The notes below the pieces were generated by a model. It searched no databases and had not been told where the DNA came from. It saw nothing but the letters and a program-made list of their open reading frames with translations. From JAUNST01 sp964452285 (lineage in GTDB: Bacteria; Patescibacteriota; Microgenomatia; UBA1400; PJMF01): a stretch of 5,964 nt of DNA. A program made the position numbers and the translations under genes. The stretch is taken from contig CAYVKW010000042.1 of the NCBI GenBank assembly GCA_964452285.1, positions 1 to 5,964 on the forward strand, in the 5' to 3' direction. Of this stretch, positions 1-5,339 are shown piece after piece; within the stretch, counting starts at the first letter, position 1; each line of letters begins with the position of its first letter.

Positions 1-358
1 ATTCAATTAAATAAATCTTATTAGTCTTCATAGCTCCTTTGGAACTAACCATTTGACGAGCTATTTCCCCGCAATAGGTGATCGCGATACTCTTGCGACC
101 CATGAGACTAAGAACTTTAGTCTCATAAACTTCGCTAGCTTTAATTTTTTTAATGACCGTCTGATCGACGGGCATGCCAAACACGTTCTCTAATATTTCG
201 GCAACATTTTTGATGTTGCCAGCCCAATAAGTTTGGTCAACCAGAGCACTGAACACAACGTGACGACCAAAAACGTTTTCAATTTGGCAGCCACCTTCTT
301 CAAATTGTTGCTCATTGTGAGCGACGTGAATCAAAATCTTGCGGTAAGTGTTATTCAT
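1..358 (-). CDS. Unidentified protein, 3' end cut off by the window edge
   Basis: An open frame reads leftward from an ATG at 358 for 119 codons without a stop and leaves the window, so only the N-terminal part is visible. The start is well supported: a GGAGGAG Shine-Dalgarno lies 7 nt upstream and a full-consensus promoter lies about 60 bp upstream. The protein begins MNNTYRKILIHVAHNEQQFE and contains FGRHVVFSALVDQTYWAGNI (residues 30-49) and KVLSLMGRKSIAITYCGEIA (residues 81-100). It has no signal peptide, membrane segment or nucleotide-binding loop, and looks like a soluble alpha/beta protein. I do not recognise the family and assign no function. The gene upstream, a phosphoribosyltransferase, ends only 98 bp before it with no visible terminator between. 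It may therefore also receive read-through transcript. It is very likely a real gene because frame, ribosome site and promoter agree. Confidence 0.85.
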   Translation of the reverse strand, partial: MNNTYRKILIHVAHNEQQFEEGGCQIENVFGRHVVFSALVDQTYWAGNIKNVAEILENVFGMPVDQTVIKKIKASEVYETKVLSLMGRKSIAITYCGEIARQMVSSKGAMKTNKIYLIE

Positions 359-381
359 ACAAAAACTCCTCCTTTTTTTGT
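359..381 (-). promoter_or_regulatory. Shine-Dalgarno site inside a small A-U hairpin
   Basis: On the minus strand the start codon at 358 is preceded by ACAAAAA, then AAGGAGGAG, then TTTTTGT, directly before ATG. The two seven-base arms (375-381 and 359-365) are perfectly complementary, so the Shine-Dalgarno GGAGGAG (366-372) would sit in the loop of a weak, almost all A-U stem. The site fixes the start of the left-edge gene. Whether the hairpin matters is unknown; it may only reflect A- and T-rich flanks. Confidence 0.8.
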
Positions 382-415
382 AAACCCGCGTAGCTATTGA
401 ACAGAACAAGCCTAT

Positions 416-444
416 ATTATAGCATAAGTACGGTTTTTTGTCAA
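416..444 (-). promoter_or_regulatory. Full-consensus housekeeping sigma promoter of the left-edge gene
   Basis: Read on the minus strand, TTGACA (439-444) is followed by a 17-bp spacer and TATAAT (416-421), with the extended -10 dinucleotide TG at 423-424. All twelve hexamer bases match the consensus. Transcription would start near 409, giving a leader of about 50 nt before the ATG at 358. The -35 box starts only 12 bp after the stop codon of the phosphoribosyltransferase gene. Confidence 0.9.
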
Positions 445-456
445 GGTTATAGGATA

Positions 457-993
457 TTAATGAGAGGCTAGTTTGGAAATGAAAGGATCTTTTTGCTCAA
501 TTTCAGTAGGAGTGAGACCAAGGAGTTCGTGAGGAAGAACGATCCATTTATCGGTGAGATGAAGATAGAAATCGGGTGCAAAATCAACTAAAGAACGGCT
601 GGGTTTGTAGAAAATGGTGGCGATGCTGATTTTGCGCACATGAGGAGCGAGAATTTCTTTGACTGCAGCCATAGTGCTGCCGGTATCAAAAATATCGTCG
701 ATTAGTAAAACTTGGCTATCTTGAGATAAATTTTCCAAAACATGGTCCATGTTCTCTACTCTGACTTTGGAACGTTGATCAATATCTTGATAAGCGGAAG
801 TTTTAACAATAGTGTGATAGGGAGTCAGATGTTGATAGGCAAAAAATTCTTGGATGGCCATGCCAACCAGAGAACCGCCGCGCCAAAGGACAATCATGGC
901 GTCAGGCACAAAACCGGAATCGTAAATTTTTTTGGCGAGGAGAAAGCTATCGTGATTAAGTTGATTGGCATCGATGTATTGTTTTTCTGACAT
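457..993 (-). CDS. Purine-type phosphoribosyltransferase (Gpt/Hpt-like)
   Basis: A complete 178-residue type I phosphoribosyltransferase. These enzymes join PRPP and a free base to make a nucleotide plus pyrophosphate, here most likely hypoxanthine, xanthine or guanine in purine salvage in the cytoplasm. The PRPP loop is clear at residues 95-107 (VLLIDDIFDTGST, with the adjacent acidic pair D99-D100). RGGSLVG (38-44) matches the loop that binds pyrophosphate in this fold. Near the C-terminus, DKWIVLPHE (148-156) matches the DxW region used for base binding in the short Gpt-like enzymes, with W150 as the likely stacking residue. The length fits that group. The ATG at 993 has no Shine-Dalgarno and lies 10 nt after an extended -10 box, so the mRNA may be leaderless. 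Base specificity cannot be read from sequence, and a regulatory or unusual PRT remains possible. Confidence 0.88.
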   Translation of the reverse strand: MSEKQYIDANQLNHDSFLLAKKIYDSGFVPDAMIVLWRGGSLVGMAIQEFFAYQHLTPYHTIVKTSAYQDIDQRSKVRVENMDHVLENLSQDSQVLLIDDIFDTGSTMAAVKEILAPHVRKISIATIFYKPSRSLVDFAPDFYLHLTDKWIVLPHELLGLTPTEIEQKDPFISKLASH

Positions 994-1003
994 AGTGGAG
1001 TTA

Positions 1004-1012
1004 ATTATAACA
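1004..1012 (-). promoter_or_regulatory. Extended -10 promoter of the phosphoribosyltransferase gene, leaderless candidate
   Basis: The minus strand reads TGTTATAAT, an extended -10 with a perfect TATAAT at 1004-1009. The expected -35 position (about 1027-1032) falls in a GC-rich stem and reads GGCGCG, so no -35 box exists. Only 10 nt separate the box from the ATG at 993. Transcription would therefore begin about 3-4 nt before the start codon, leaving no room for a Shine-Dalgarno; none is seen. Confidence 0.65.
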
Positions 1013-1021
1013 GAGAAAGAG

Positions 1022-1060
1022 AGGCTCGCGCCGCCGATAATTCAAAGGCGGCGCGAGCCT
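1022..1060 (-). terminator. GC-rich 14-bp perfect inverted repeat, possible second pnp terminator
   Basis: AGGCTCGCGCCGCC at 1022-1035 is perfectly complementary to 1047-1060 across an 11-base loop. The stem is almost pure G and C in otherwise AT-rich intergenic DNA. On the minus strand it follows pnp and is trailed by CTCTTTCTCT, a pyrimidine-rich but imperfect U-tract, so it could back up the first terminator. It also insulates the promoter immediately downstream. It could instead be a dispersed palindromic element of the genome; only one copy lies in this window. Confidence 0.5.
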
Positions 1061-1102
1061 GAAAAATCTTGTAAACTGCTGAAAGTTTTTAAGATATTTG
1101 GC

Positions 1103-1138
1103 AAAACTCAGGCAAAATGTTTCTAACATTTTGCCTGA
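1103..1138 (-). terminator. Intrinsic terminator of pnp
   Basis: TCAGGCAAAATGTT (1108-1121) and its perfect complement (1125-1138) form a 14-bp stem closed by a three-base loop, starting 19 nt after the pnp stop codon. On the minus strand the stem is followed by G and TTTT (1103-1107). The plus strand side also has TTTT after the stem (1139-1142), so it could work in both directions, but no plus-strand gene ends here. The U-tract is short. Confidence 0.75.
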
Positions 1139-1157
1139 TTTTACTTAAAAAATGACT

Positions 1158-3407
1158 TTAATAATTGCGTGGTCGACGATCGCGATTAAAGGACCGATTG
1201 CCACCATTACCAAAAGAGCGTCTGTCGTTATTTTGACGACCGCCACGGAATTCTGGTCGTGGGGGTCGATTGGCTTTCGCTTCTTCTTCTTGTTCCTTGG
1301 TCAGCATAGACATTTTAACTTTGCCATCTGGTTGAATGTCGCTGACGCGAACATGAACAATGTCGCCCAAGTGAACAACTTTATTGGGATCATCCAAATA
1401 AGTAGTCGACATAGCGGAAACATGCACCAAACCTTCTTTATTGTAACCATATTTAACAAAAGCGCCGTAATTTTCGATGCGAGTGACTTCGCCGTCATAC
1501 TCATCGCCAATTTCATCTACTTTCATCATGCCATTAACCATTTCAGCGGCACGTTGAATAGCTTCATGATCAGAAGAGGAAATATTGACTTGACCAATTT
1601 TCTTCTCTTCGTCTTCTTCTACATCAATTTGAGCACCAGAATTTTCAATCAGAGCCTTAATATTCTTACCGCCAGGGCCAATGAGTTCACCAATCCGATC
1701 AGCGGGAATAGTAATTTGGACAATTTTGGGCGCATATTGACTAATTTCTGCGCGTGGCTGATCAAGACAGGCAAGCATTTTGCCCAAAATGAAAAGTCGG
1801 CCTTCGCGGGCTTGAGCCAGGGCTTTGGTTAAAATTTCCAAGGTAATACCTTTGATTTTAATATCCATTTGCAAAGCAGTAATACCATATTCTGTGCCAG
1901 CAACTTTGAAGTCCATATCGCCACAATGATCTTCGATATCGCGGATATCAGAAAGAACTTGATATTTGCTGCCATCGGAGATAAGACCCATAGCAATACC
2001 AGCCACTGGTCTCTTAATTGGAACACCGGCTGCCATCAAAGAAAGAGTGCTACCGCAGACTGAAGCCTGAGAAGTGGAACCATTGGAACTCAAGATCTCC
2101 GAAACAACGTGAATGGTGTAAGGGAAACTTTCCTGATCTGGGATGACTGGCATAAGAGCGCGCTCGGCAAGAGCGCCATGACCAATTTCGCGGCGTTTGG
2201 GCGAGCCTAAACGGCCAGCTTCTCCAGAAGCATAAGGGGGCATGGAATAGAAATGCATATAATGATGAACATCTTCGCCGCCCATGTCTTCAATTAATTG
2301 ACCCAAAGAAGGCGAGCCCAGAGTGGTAATAGTTACAGCCTGAGTGGCGCCACGTTTGAACATGGCACTACCATGAGTGCGAGGGAAAACATCCACTTCA
2401 CAATCGATAGGACGGATTTCGGTTAATTGACGACCGTCTGGACGAATACCTTCATTCAAAATACGAGCGCGCAAAGCTTCAGCTTCCAAATCATGGAAGA
2501 CTTCTTTGATATCGCTTAAAGTAATTTCAGCCGCAACCAGTTCCTCATTAGCAGAGAGAGCGACTAATTTATCAGCGATATCAGTGGGCTCAAAATTGGC
2601 TTCTTGAAGGGCAAATTTGACGAAATCAAAGTCCTTGAAGAAAGGCAAAAGCAAAGCGCGCTTGCTGGCTTTGATTTCGCTGGTATTAACAAACGGAACT
2701 TTGGCTTTGCCAATAGCTTGAGCAATTTCATTGATTTTGGTACAAATTTGATGGAGTTCTTTTTGAGCGGCACCCAAAGCCTCGATCATCAAATCTTCTG
2801 GAACTTCCTTGGCTCCGGCTTCGACCATGACGATAGAATCGAGACCGCCGGAAACGATGAGATCAAGTTTGGACTGAGCTCTTTCTTCTTCGCTAGGATT
2901 AAAGATAAAGCTTTGTTTTTCCTCACTGTAACCAACGCGAAGTCCAGCAATAGGTCCTTCAAAAGGAATGTCAGAAATAGCTAAAGCAACGCCAGTAGCG
3001 AGCATGCCAATCATGTCATCAGGATTATTTTTGTCATAAGAAAAAACGGTGTTGACGACTTGGACTTCGCGCATAAAATCCTGAGGGAAAAGCGGGCGAA
3101 TACTGCGATCAATGACGCGAGACTTCAAGATGGAACCATCGGAAGGTCGGCCATCGCGTTTAACCCAGCGCGAACCTTTAATAATACCACCAGCGTAGAG
3201 TTTTTCCATAAAATCAACGGAAAGTGGGAAATAACCAAGATTGGTTTCGCCACCCATAGCAGCGGTACAGTTGATAATCGTGTCGCCGCATTGTGCTAAA
3301 ACATCAGCGCTGGCTTGTTGGCCGAATTTACCAACATTAATTGATACGGTTTTGTCCCCTATCGTAATAGAGGTACTATATTGATCTTGATAGCTTGGAT
3401 AAGCCAT
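1158..3407 (-). CDS. pnp: Polyribonucleotide nucleotidyltransferase (polynucleotide phosphorylase)
   Basis: A complete 749-residue PNPase. It degrades RNA from the 3' end with phosphate, releasing nucleoside diphosphates, and can run in reverse to add tails. The domain order is canonical: first RNase PH core (about 12-150), helical linker (about 155-310), second RNase PH core (about 325-550), KH domain with GPGG at 577-580, and S1 domain (about 632-702). The active centre is intact: NGSTSQASVCGS (442-453) for phosphate, and D493, D499 and K501 in EDHCGDMDFK, matching E. coli D486, D492 and K494. The RNA-guiding loop of the first core is altered: WVKR (81-84) replaces FFRR/FFKR. The tail (about 715-749) is rich in Arg, Gly and Asn and is probably disordered and RNA-binding. 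The start is fixed by AAAGGA five nt upstream. It lies downstream of glgP, has its own promoter and ends in a terminator. Confidence 0.98.
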   Translation of the reverse strand: MAYPSYQDQYSTSITIGDKTVSINVGKFGQQASADVLAQCGDTIINCTAAMGGETNLGYFPLSVDFMEKLYAGGIIKGSRWVKRDGRPSDGSILKSRVIDRSIRPLFPQDFMREVQVVNTVFSYDKNNPDDMIGMLATGVALAISDIPFEGPIAGLRVGYSEEKQSFIFNPSEEERAQSKLDLIVSGGLDSIVMVEAGAKEVPEDLMIEALGAAQKELHQICTKINEIAQAIGKAKVPFVNTSEIKASKRALLLPFFKDFDFVKFALQEANFEPTDIADKLVALSANEELVAAEITLSDIKEVFHDLEAEALRARILNEGIRPDGRQLTEIRPIDCEVDVFPRTHGSAMFKRGATQAVTITTLGSPSLGQLIEDMGGEDVHHYMHFYSMPPYASGEAGRLGSPKRREIGHGALAERALMPVIPDQESFPYTIHVVSEILSSNGSTSQASVCGSTLSLMAAGVPIKRPVAGIAMGLISDGSKYQVLSDIRDIEDHCGDMDFKVAGTEYGITALQMDIKIKGITLEILTKALAQAREGRLFILGKMLACLDQPRAEISQYAPKIVQITIPADRIGELIGPGGKNIKALIENSGAQIDVEEDEEKKIGQVNISSSDHEAIQRAAEMVNGMMKVDEIGDEYDGEVTRIENYGAFVKYGYNKEGLVHVSAMSTTYLDDPNKVVHLGDIVHVRVSDIQPDGKVKMSMLTKEQEEEAKANRPPRPEFRGGRQNNDRRSFGNGGNRSFNRDRRPRNY

Positions 3408-3543
3408 AGAGATCCTTTCTAAAAGTGTAATCGAGGAAAAATAAACTCAAGAATCCAACAAGAACAAACAAAAAATCAGAAACCTTTATTTGCTCTTGAG
3501 AAGGCTCAAGTTTGGTGCCTCAAGTTACTTTGTTAAATAATAC
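3408..3543 (-). promoter_or_regulatory. pnp mRNA leader with competing hairpins
   Basis: Between the predicted transcription start (near 3543) and the pnp ATG lie about 136 untranslated nt, the longest leader in the window. On the minus strand CTTGAG occurs three times (3519-3524, 3505-3510, 3446-3451) and its complement CTCAAG once (3495-3500). The middle copy with CTCAAG forms a 6-bp stem with a four-base loop (3495-3510). The first copy can compete for the same partner, extended by a GCC/GGC pairing across a bulge (3495-3524). A U-rich stretch follows at about 3452-3480 (in mRNA sense). Autoregulation of pnp through a leader hairpin is established in E. coli; that this leader does the same is inference. 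Confidence 0.45.
3413..3419 (-). promoter_or_regulatory. Ribosome binding site of pnp
   Basis: The minus strand reads AAAGGA (3414-3419) five nt before the ATG at 3407, a good Shine-Dalgarno match that supports this start over any internal one. Confidence 0.8.
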
Positions 3544-3549
3544 GGGGAT

Positions 3550-3558
3550 ATTATAACA
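3550..3558 (-). promoter_or_regulatory. Extended -10 promoter of pnp
   Basis: The minus strand reads TGTTATAAT, identical to the extended -10 before the phosphoribosyltransferase, with TATAAT at 3550-3555. The -35 region (about 3573-3578, TAGTTT) is weak and overlaps the glgP stop region. No terminator stands between glgP and this promoter, so pnp may also be transcribed by read-through from glgP. Confidence 0.65.
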
Positions 3559-3579
3559 TAACTTTATCATTTAAACTAA

Positions 3580-5226
3580 TTAAGGGTAAAGTTTGTCGCA
3601 ATAATCTTCCATCATGCGCTTGGCGCTATAATGAGGAGAAAGTTTGATTGATTTGCGCATCATGGACAACCATTTCACTGGTAAGCCATCGTTGTCGCGA
3701 TGATAAAAAGTGGGAATAACTTTATTCTCAATAGTCTCAAAAAGACTAGCTTGCATATCACGATGATCAAGCGCCCAGCCCATAGTTTCATCGCTCCAGT
3801 CAACCTCTTCGGCCCAGCCATCATTAGAGGTAAGCTGGAGGACGCCATTACTGATAGCTTTCATACCGCTGGTGCCACTAGCTTCTTCGCCTTTGCGAGG
3901 AGTATTAAGCCAAACGTCGCTGCCGCGAGTGAGCGCGGCGCCCATTTCCATATTATAATCTGGAATAAAAAGGGCGTTGCCGCGAAGCTCGCGTGACATA
4001 TAACCAATGATTTCACGAATCATACTTTTACCGCCTTGGTCAAAAACATGAGCTTTACCAGCAACTAAAAGTTGCACCGGTCTGTTAGTGGAAAGCGCAA
4101 TAGCTTGTAAGCGATTAATGTCGCGGAAAAGTAAATCTGGTTGTTTGTAAGCAGCAAAGCGGCGAGCCCAAGTAATGACGAGTTTATTAGAATCATAGTT
4201 AAAACCAGTGCGAGCCGCAATAAGCTCTTGAGTGCGACGTTTATCTTCTAAATGAGTTTGCCATAATTCTTGATTATTAAGCTCGGTAGTAATTCTATCA
4301 TCGTGCCAAGTGGGAAAATGGACGCCATTAGTGACATTGACCCAATTATATTTGGGCCAATTTTTTTTGCAAATTTTGTAATGAGGCAAGCTAACAGAAG
4401 AAGCGCGAGAAGAAGTATTAAGAGCAAAAAGAGTAACATCGAAGCGACCTTCTTTATCAAGACCATCCTTGAGGAGTTCAGTGACGCCAATGTCCATTTT
4501 TTGAGCGTAATACTTAGTGTAAGCTTTCATCAAATCCATATCATAAGTTTGATTGCCGGCGGCAACGACGGTATGATTAGTGTAAACAGTTTTAGCAGTA
4601 GCATATTTACGGGCAGCACGATAACCAATGCCTTTTTCGTCCATAATAGAGCGAATGACTTGCCAATGTAAAAAGCTAGGCCGACCCTCGTTGACATGAT
4701 AAAGAGCGGGCATAATTTTGAGGGCTTTGAGAGCTTTGACGCCGCCGATACCAAGCACCAGTTGTTGTTTGATAATTTCTTCTTGAGTGCCAGCATAGAG
4801 AGCGTTGGTGAGGCGGCGTTCATGGGAATGATTGTAAGGATTGTCTGGATCAAGTAAATAAAGATCGACGGTGTCGCCGATTTTGTAACGCCAAATTTGT
4901 AACCAAACGTCGACTTGAGTCAAATGAACTTTAACAAAAAGAGGTTGACCAGTGGCGTCGCGGATAAGCTCCAAACCTTCATTTTCAGGAATATAATTGA
5001 AGTCTTTTTCCTCTTGATTGCCATCTAAAGTAATTTGTTGGTGAGCTTCCTCACCTTTGTAAAGTAGGCCAACGCCGGCCATGTGGATGCCCAAGTCAGC
5101 AGATGCTTTCAGAATGTCACCGGCAAGAACGCCAAGGCCACCAGCATAAACAGGAAGACCATTATGAATAGCAAACTCGGCACTAAAATAAGCAACTGGG
5201 TTTTCGGCTGAAAATGTTTTAATCAT
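3580..5226 (-). CDS. glgP: Alpha-glucan (glycogen/maltodextrin) phosphorylase, short GT35 form
   Basis: A 548-residue member of glycosyltransferase family 35, which removes glucose-1-phosphate from the non-reducing ends of glycogen or maltodextrin using phosphate and pyridoxal phosphate. It is of the short type; E. coli and animal enzymes have about 800 residues or more. Motifs in order: AEFAIHNGLPVYAGGLGVLA (16-35), HVNEGRPSFL (177-186), YTNHTV (215-220), NVTNGVHFPTW (297-307), WARRFAAYKQPDLL (353-366), GKAHVFDQGGK (390-400), and EASGTSGMKAISNG (448-461), whose K456 is the expected PLP lysine. Histidine in the usual NEGH is arginine here. I chose ATG 5226 because the extended -10 at 5235-5243 overlaps the alternative TTG start at 5244 (six residues longer), and the conserved fold begins soon after. 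Neither start has a Shine-Dalgarno. It is divergent from hrcA and lies upstream of pnp. No signal peptide is seen, so it is cytoplasmic. Confidence 0.93.
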   Translation of the reverse strand: MIKTFSAENPVAYFSAEFAIHNGLPVYAGGLGVLAGDILKASADLGIHMAGVGLLYKGEEAHQQITLDGNQEEKDFNYIPENEGLELIRDATGQPLFVKVHLTQVDVWLQIWRYKIGDTVDLYLLDPDNPYNHSHERRLTNALYAGTQEEIIKQQLVLGIGGVKALKALKIMPALYHVNEGRPSFLHWQVIRSIMDEKGIGYRAARKYATAKTVYTNHTVVAAGNQTYDMDLMKAYTKYYAQKMDIGVTELLKDGLDKEGRFDVTLFALNTSSRASSVSLPHYKICKKNWPKYNWVNVTNGVHFPTWHDDRITTELNNQELWQTHLEDKRRTQELIAARTGFNYDSNKLVITWARRFAAYKQPDLLFRDINRLQAIALSTNRPVQLLVAGKAHVFDQGGKSMIREIIGYMSRELRGNALFIPDYNMEMGAALTRGSDVWLNTPRKGEEASGTSGMKAISNGVLQLTSNDGWAEEVDWSDETMGWALDHRDMQASLFETIENKVIPTFYHRDNDGLPVKWLSMMRKSIKLSPHYSAKRMMEDYCDKLYP

Positions 5227-5234
5227 AGATAGCC

Positions 5235-5263
5235 ATTTTAGCAAAAAAACTGAGCTTGTGCAA
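5235..5263 (-). promoter_or_regulatory. Promoter of glgP, leaderless candidate
   Basis: On the minus strand TTGCAC (5258-5263), a 17-bp spacer and TAAAAT (5235-5240) with the extended TG at 5242-5243 form a plausible promoter. Only 8 nt lie between the -10 box and the ATG at 5226, so transcription would start about 1-2 nt before the start codon. There is no Shine-Dalgarno. The layout repeats that of the phosphoribosyltransferase gene. Confidence 0.6.
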
Positions 5264-5284
5264 GAATGAGAAAAAAGCGGGAAA

Positions 5285-5313
5285 TTGACAAGTTGGCAGT
5301 CTTGATATATAAT
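5285..5313 (+). promoter_or_regulatory. Full-consensus housekeeping sigma promoter of hrcA
   Basis: TTGACA (5285-5290), a 17-bp spacer and TATAAT (5308-5313) match the consensus at every hexamer base. Transcription would start near 5320, giving a leader of about 20 nt. The -35 boxes of this promoter and the divergent glgP promoter are about 21 bp apart, so polymerases could interfere with one another. Confidence 0.9.
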
Positions 5314-5319
5314 TGCTAT
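5293..5319 (+). promoter_or_regulatory. Degenerate CIRCE-like operator over the hrcA promoter
   Basis: The HrcA operator CIRCE is TTAGCACTC, nine bases, GAGTGCTAA. Here TTGGCAGTC (5293-5301), exactly nine bases, then AATTGCTAT (5311-5319) match it at 7 of 9 and 6 of 9 positions, keeping the GCA and TGC cores. It lies across the spacer and -10 box of hrcA, where a repressor would block transcription. Its own symmetry is poor (5 of 9 pairs), so this is a candidate only. It could equally be a chance match or serve an HrcA with shifted specificity. Confidence 0.35.
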
Positions 5320-5327
5320 CTGTTGGA

Positions 5328-5334
5328 AAGGGAG
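5328..5334 (+). promoter_or_regulatory. Ribosome binding site of hrcA
   Basis: AAGGGAG lies five nt before the ATG at 5340 and fixes this start, which agrees with the usual N-terminus of HrcA (LTxRQxxIL). Confidence 0.8.
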
Positions 5335-5339
5335 AAGCT

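Noticed and set aside
994..1157. Small RNA or riboswitch in the pnp to phosphoribosyltransferase gap
   Set aside because: The two hairpins are explained as terminator-type structures; I saw no recognisable purine or PRPP riboswitch core, and the likely leaderless start leaves no room for one.
1152..1832. Plus-strand open frame of 226 codons opposite the 3' part of pnp
   Set aside because: It lies wholly antisense to the conserved KH, S1 and tail coding region of pnp, has no recognisable domain and no ribosome site, and is a by-product of pnp codon use.
3521..3571. Short minus-strand frame of about 16 codons upstream of pnp, a possible leader peptide
   Set aside because: Its ATG lies upstream of the predicted pnp transcription start and overlaps the promoter, and it has no ribosome site.
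4270..4671. Plus-strand open frame of 133 codons inside glgP
   Set aside because: Antisense to conserved phosphorylase motifs, with no family resemblance and no promoter or ribosome site of its own.
5227..5244. Start of glgP at the TTG at 5244
   Set aside because: The extended -10 box (5235-5243) overlaps these codons, there is no Shine-Dalgarno, and conserved phosphorylase sequence begins after the ATG at 5226.
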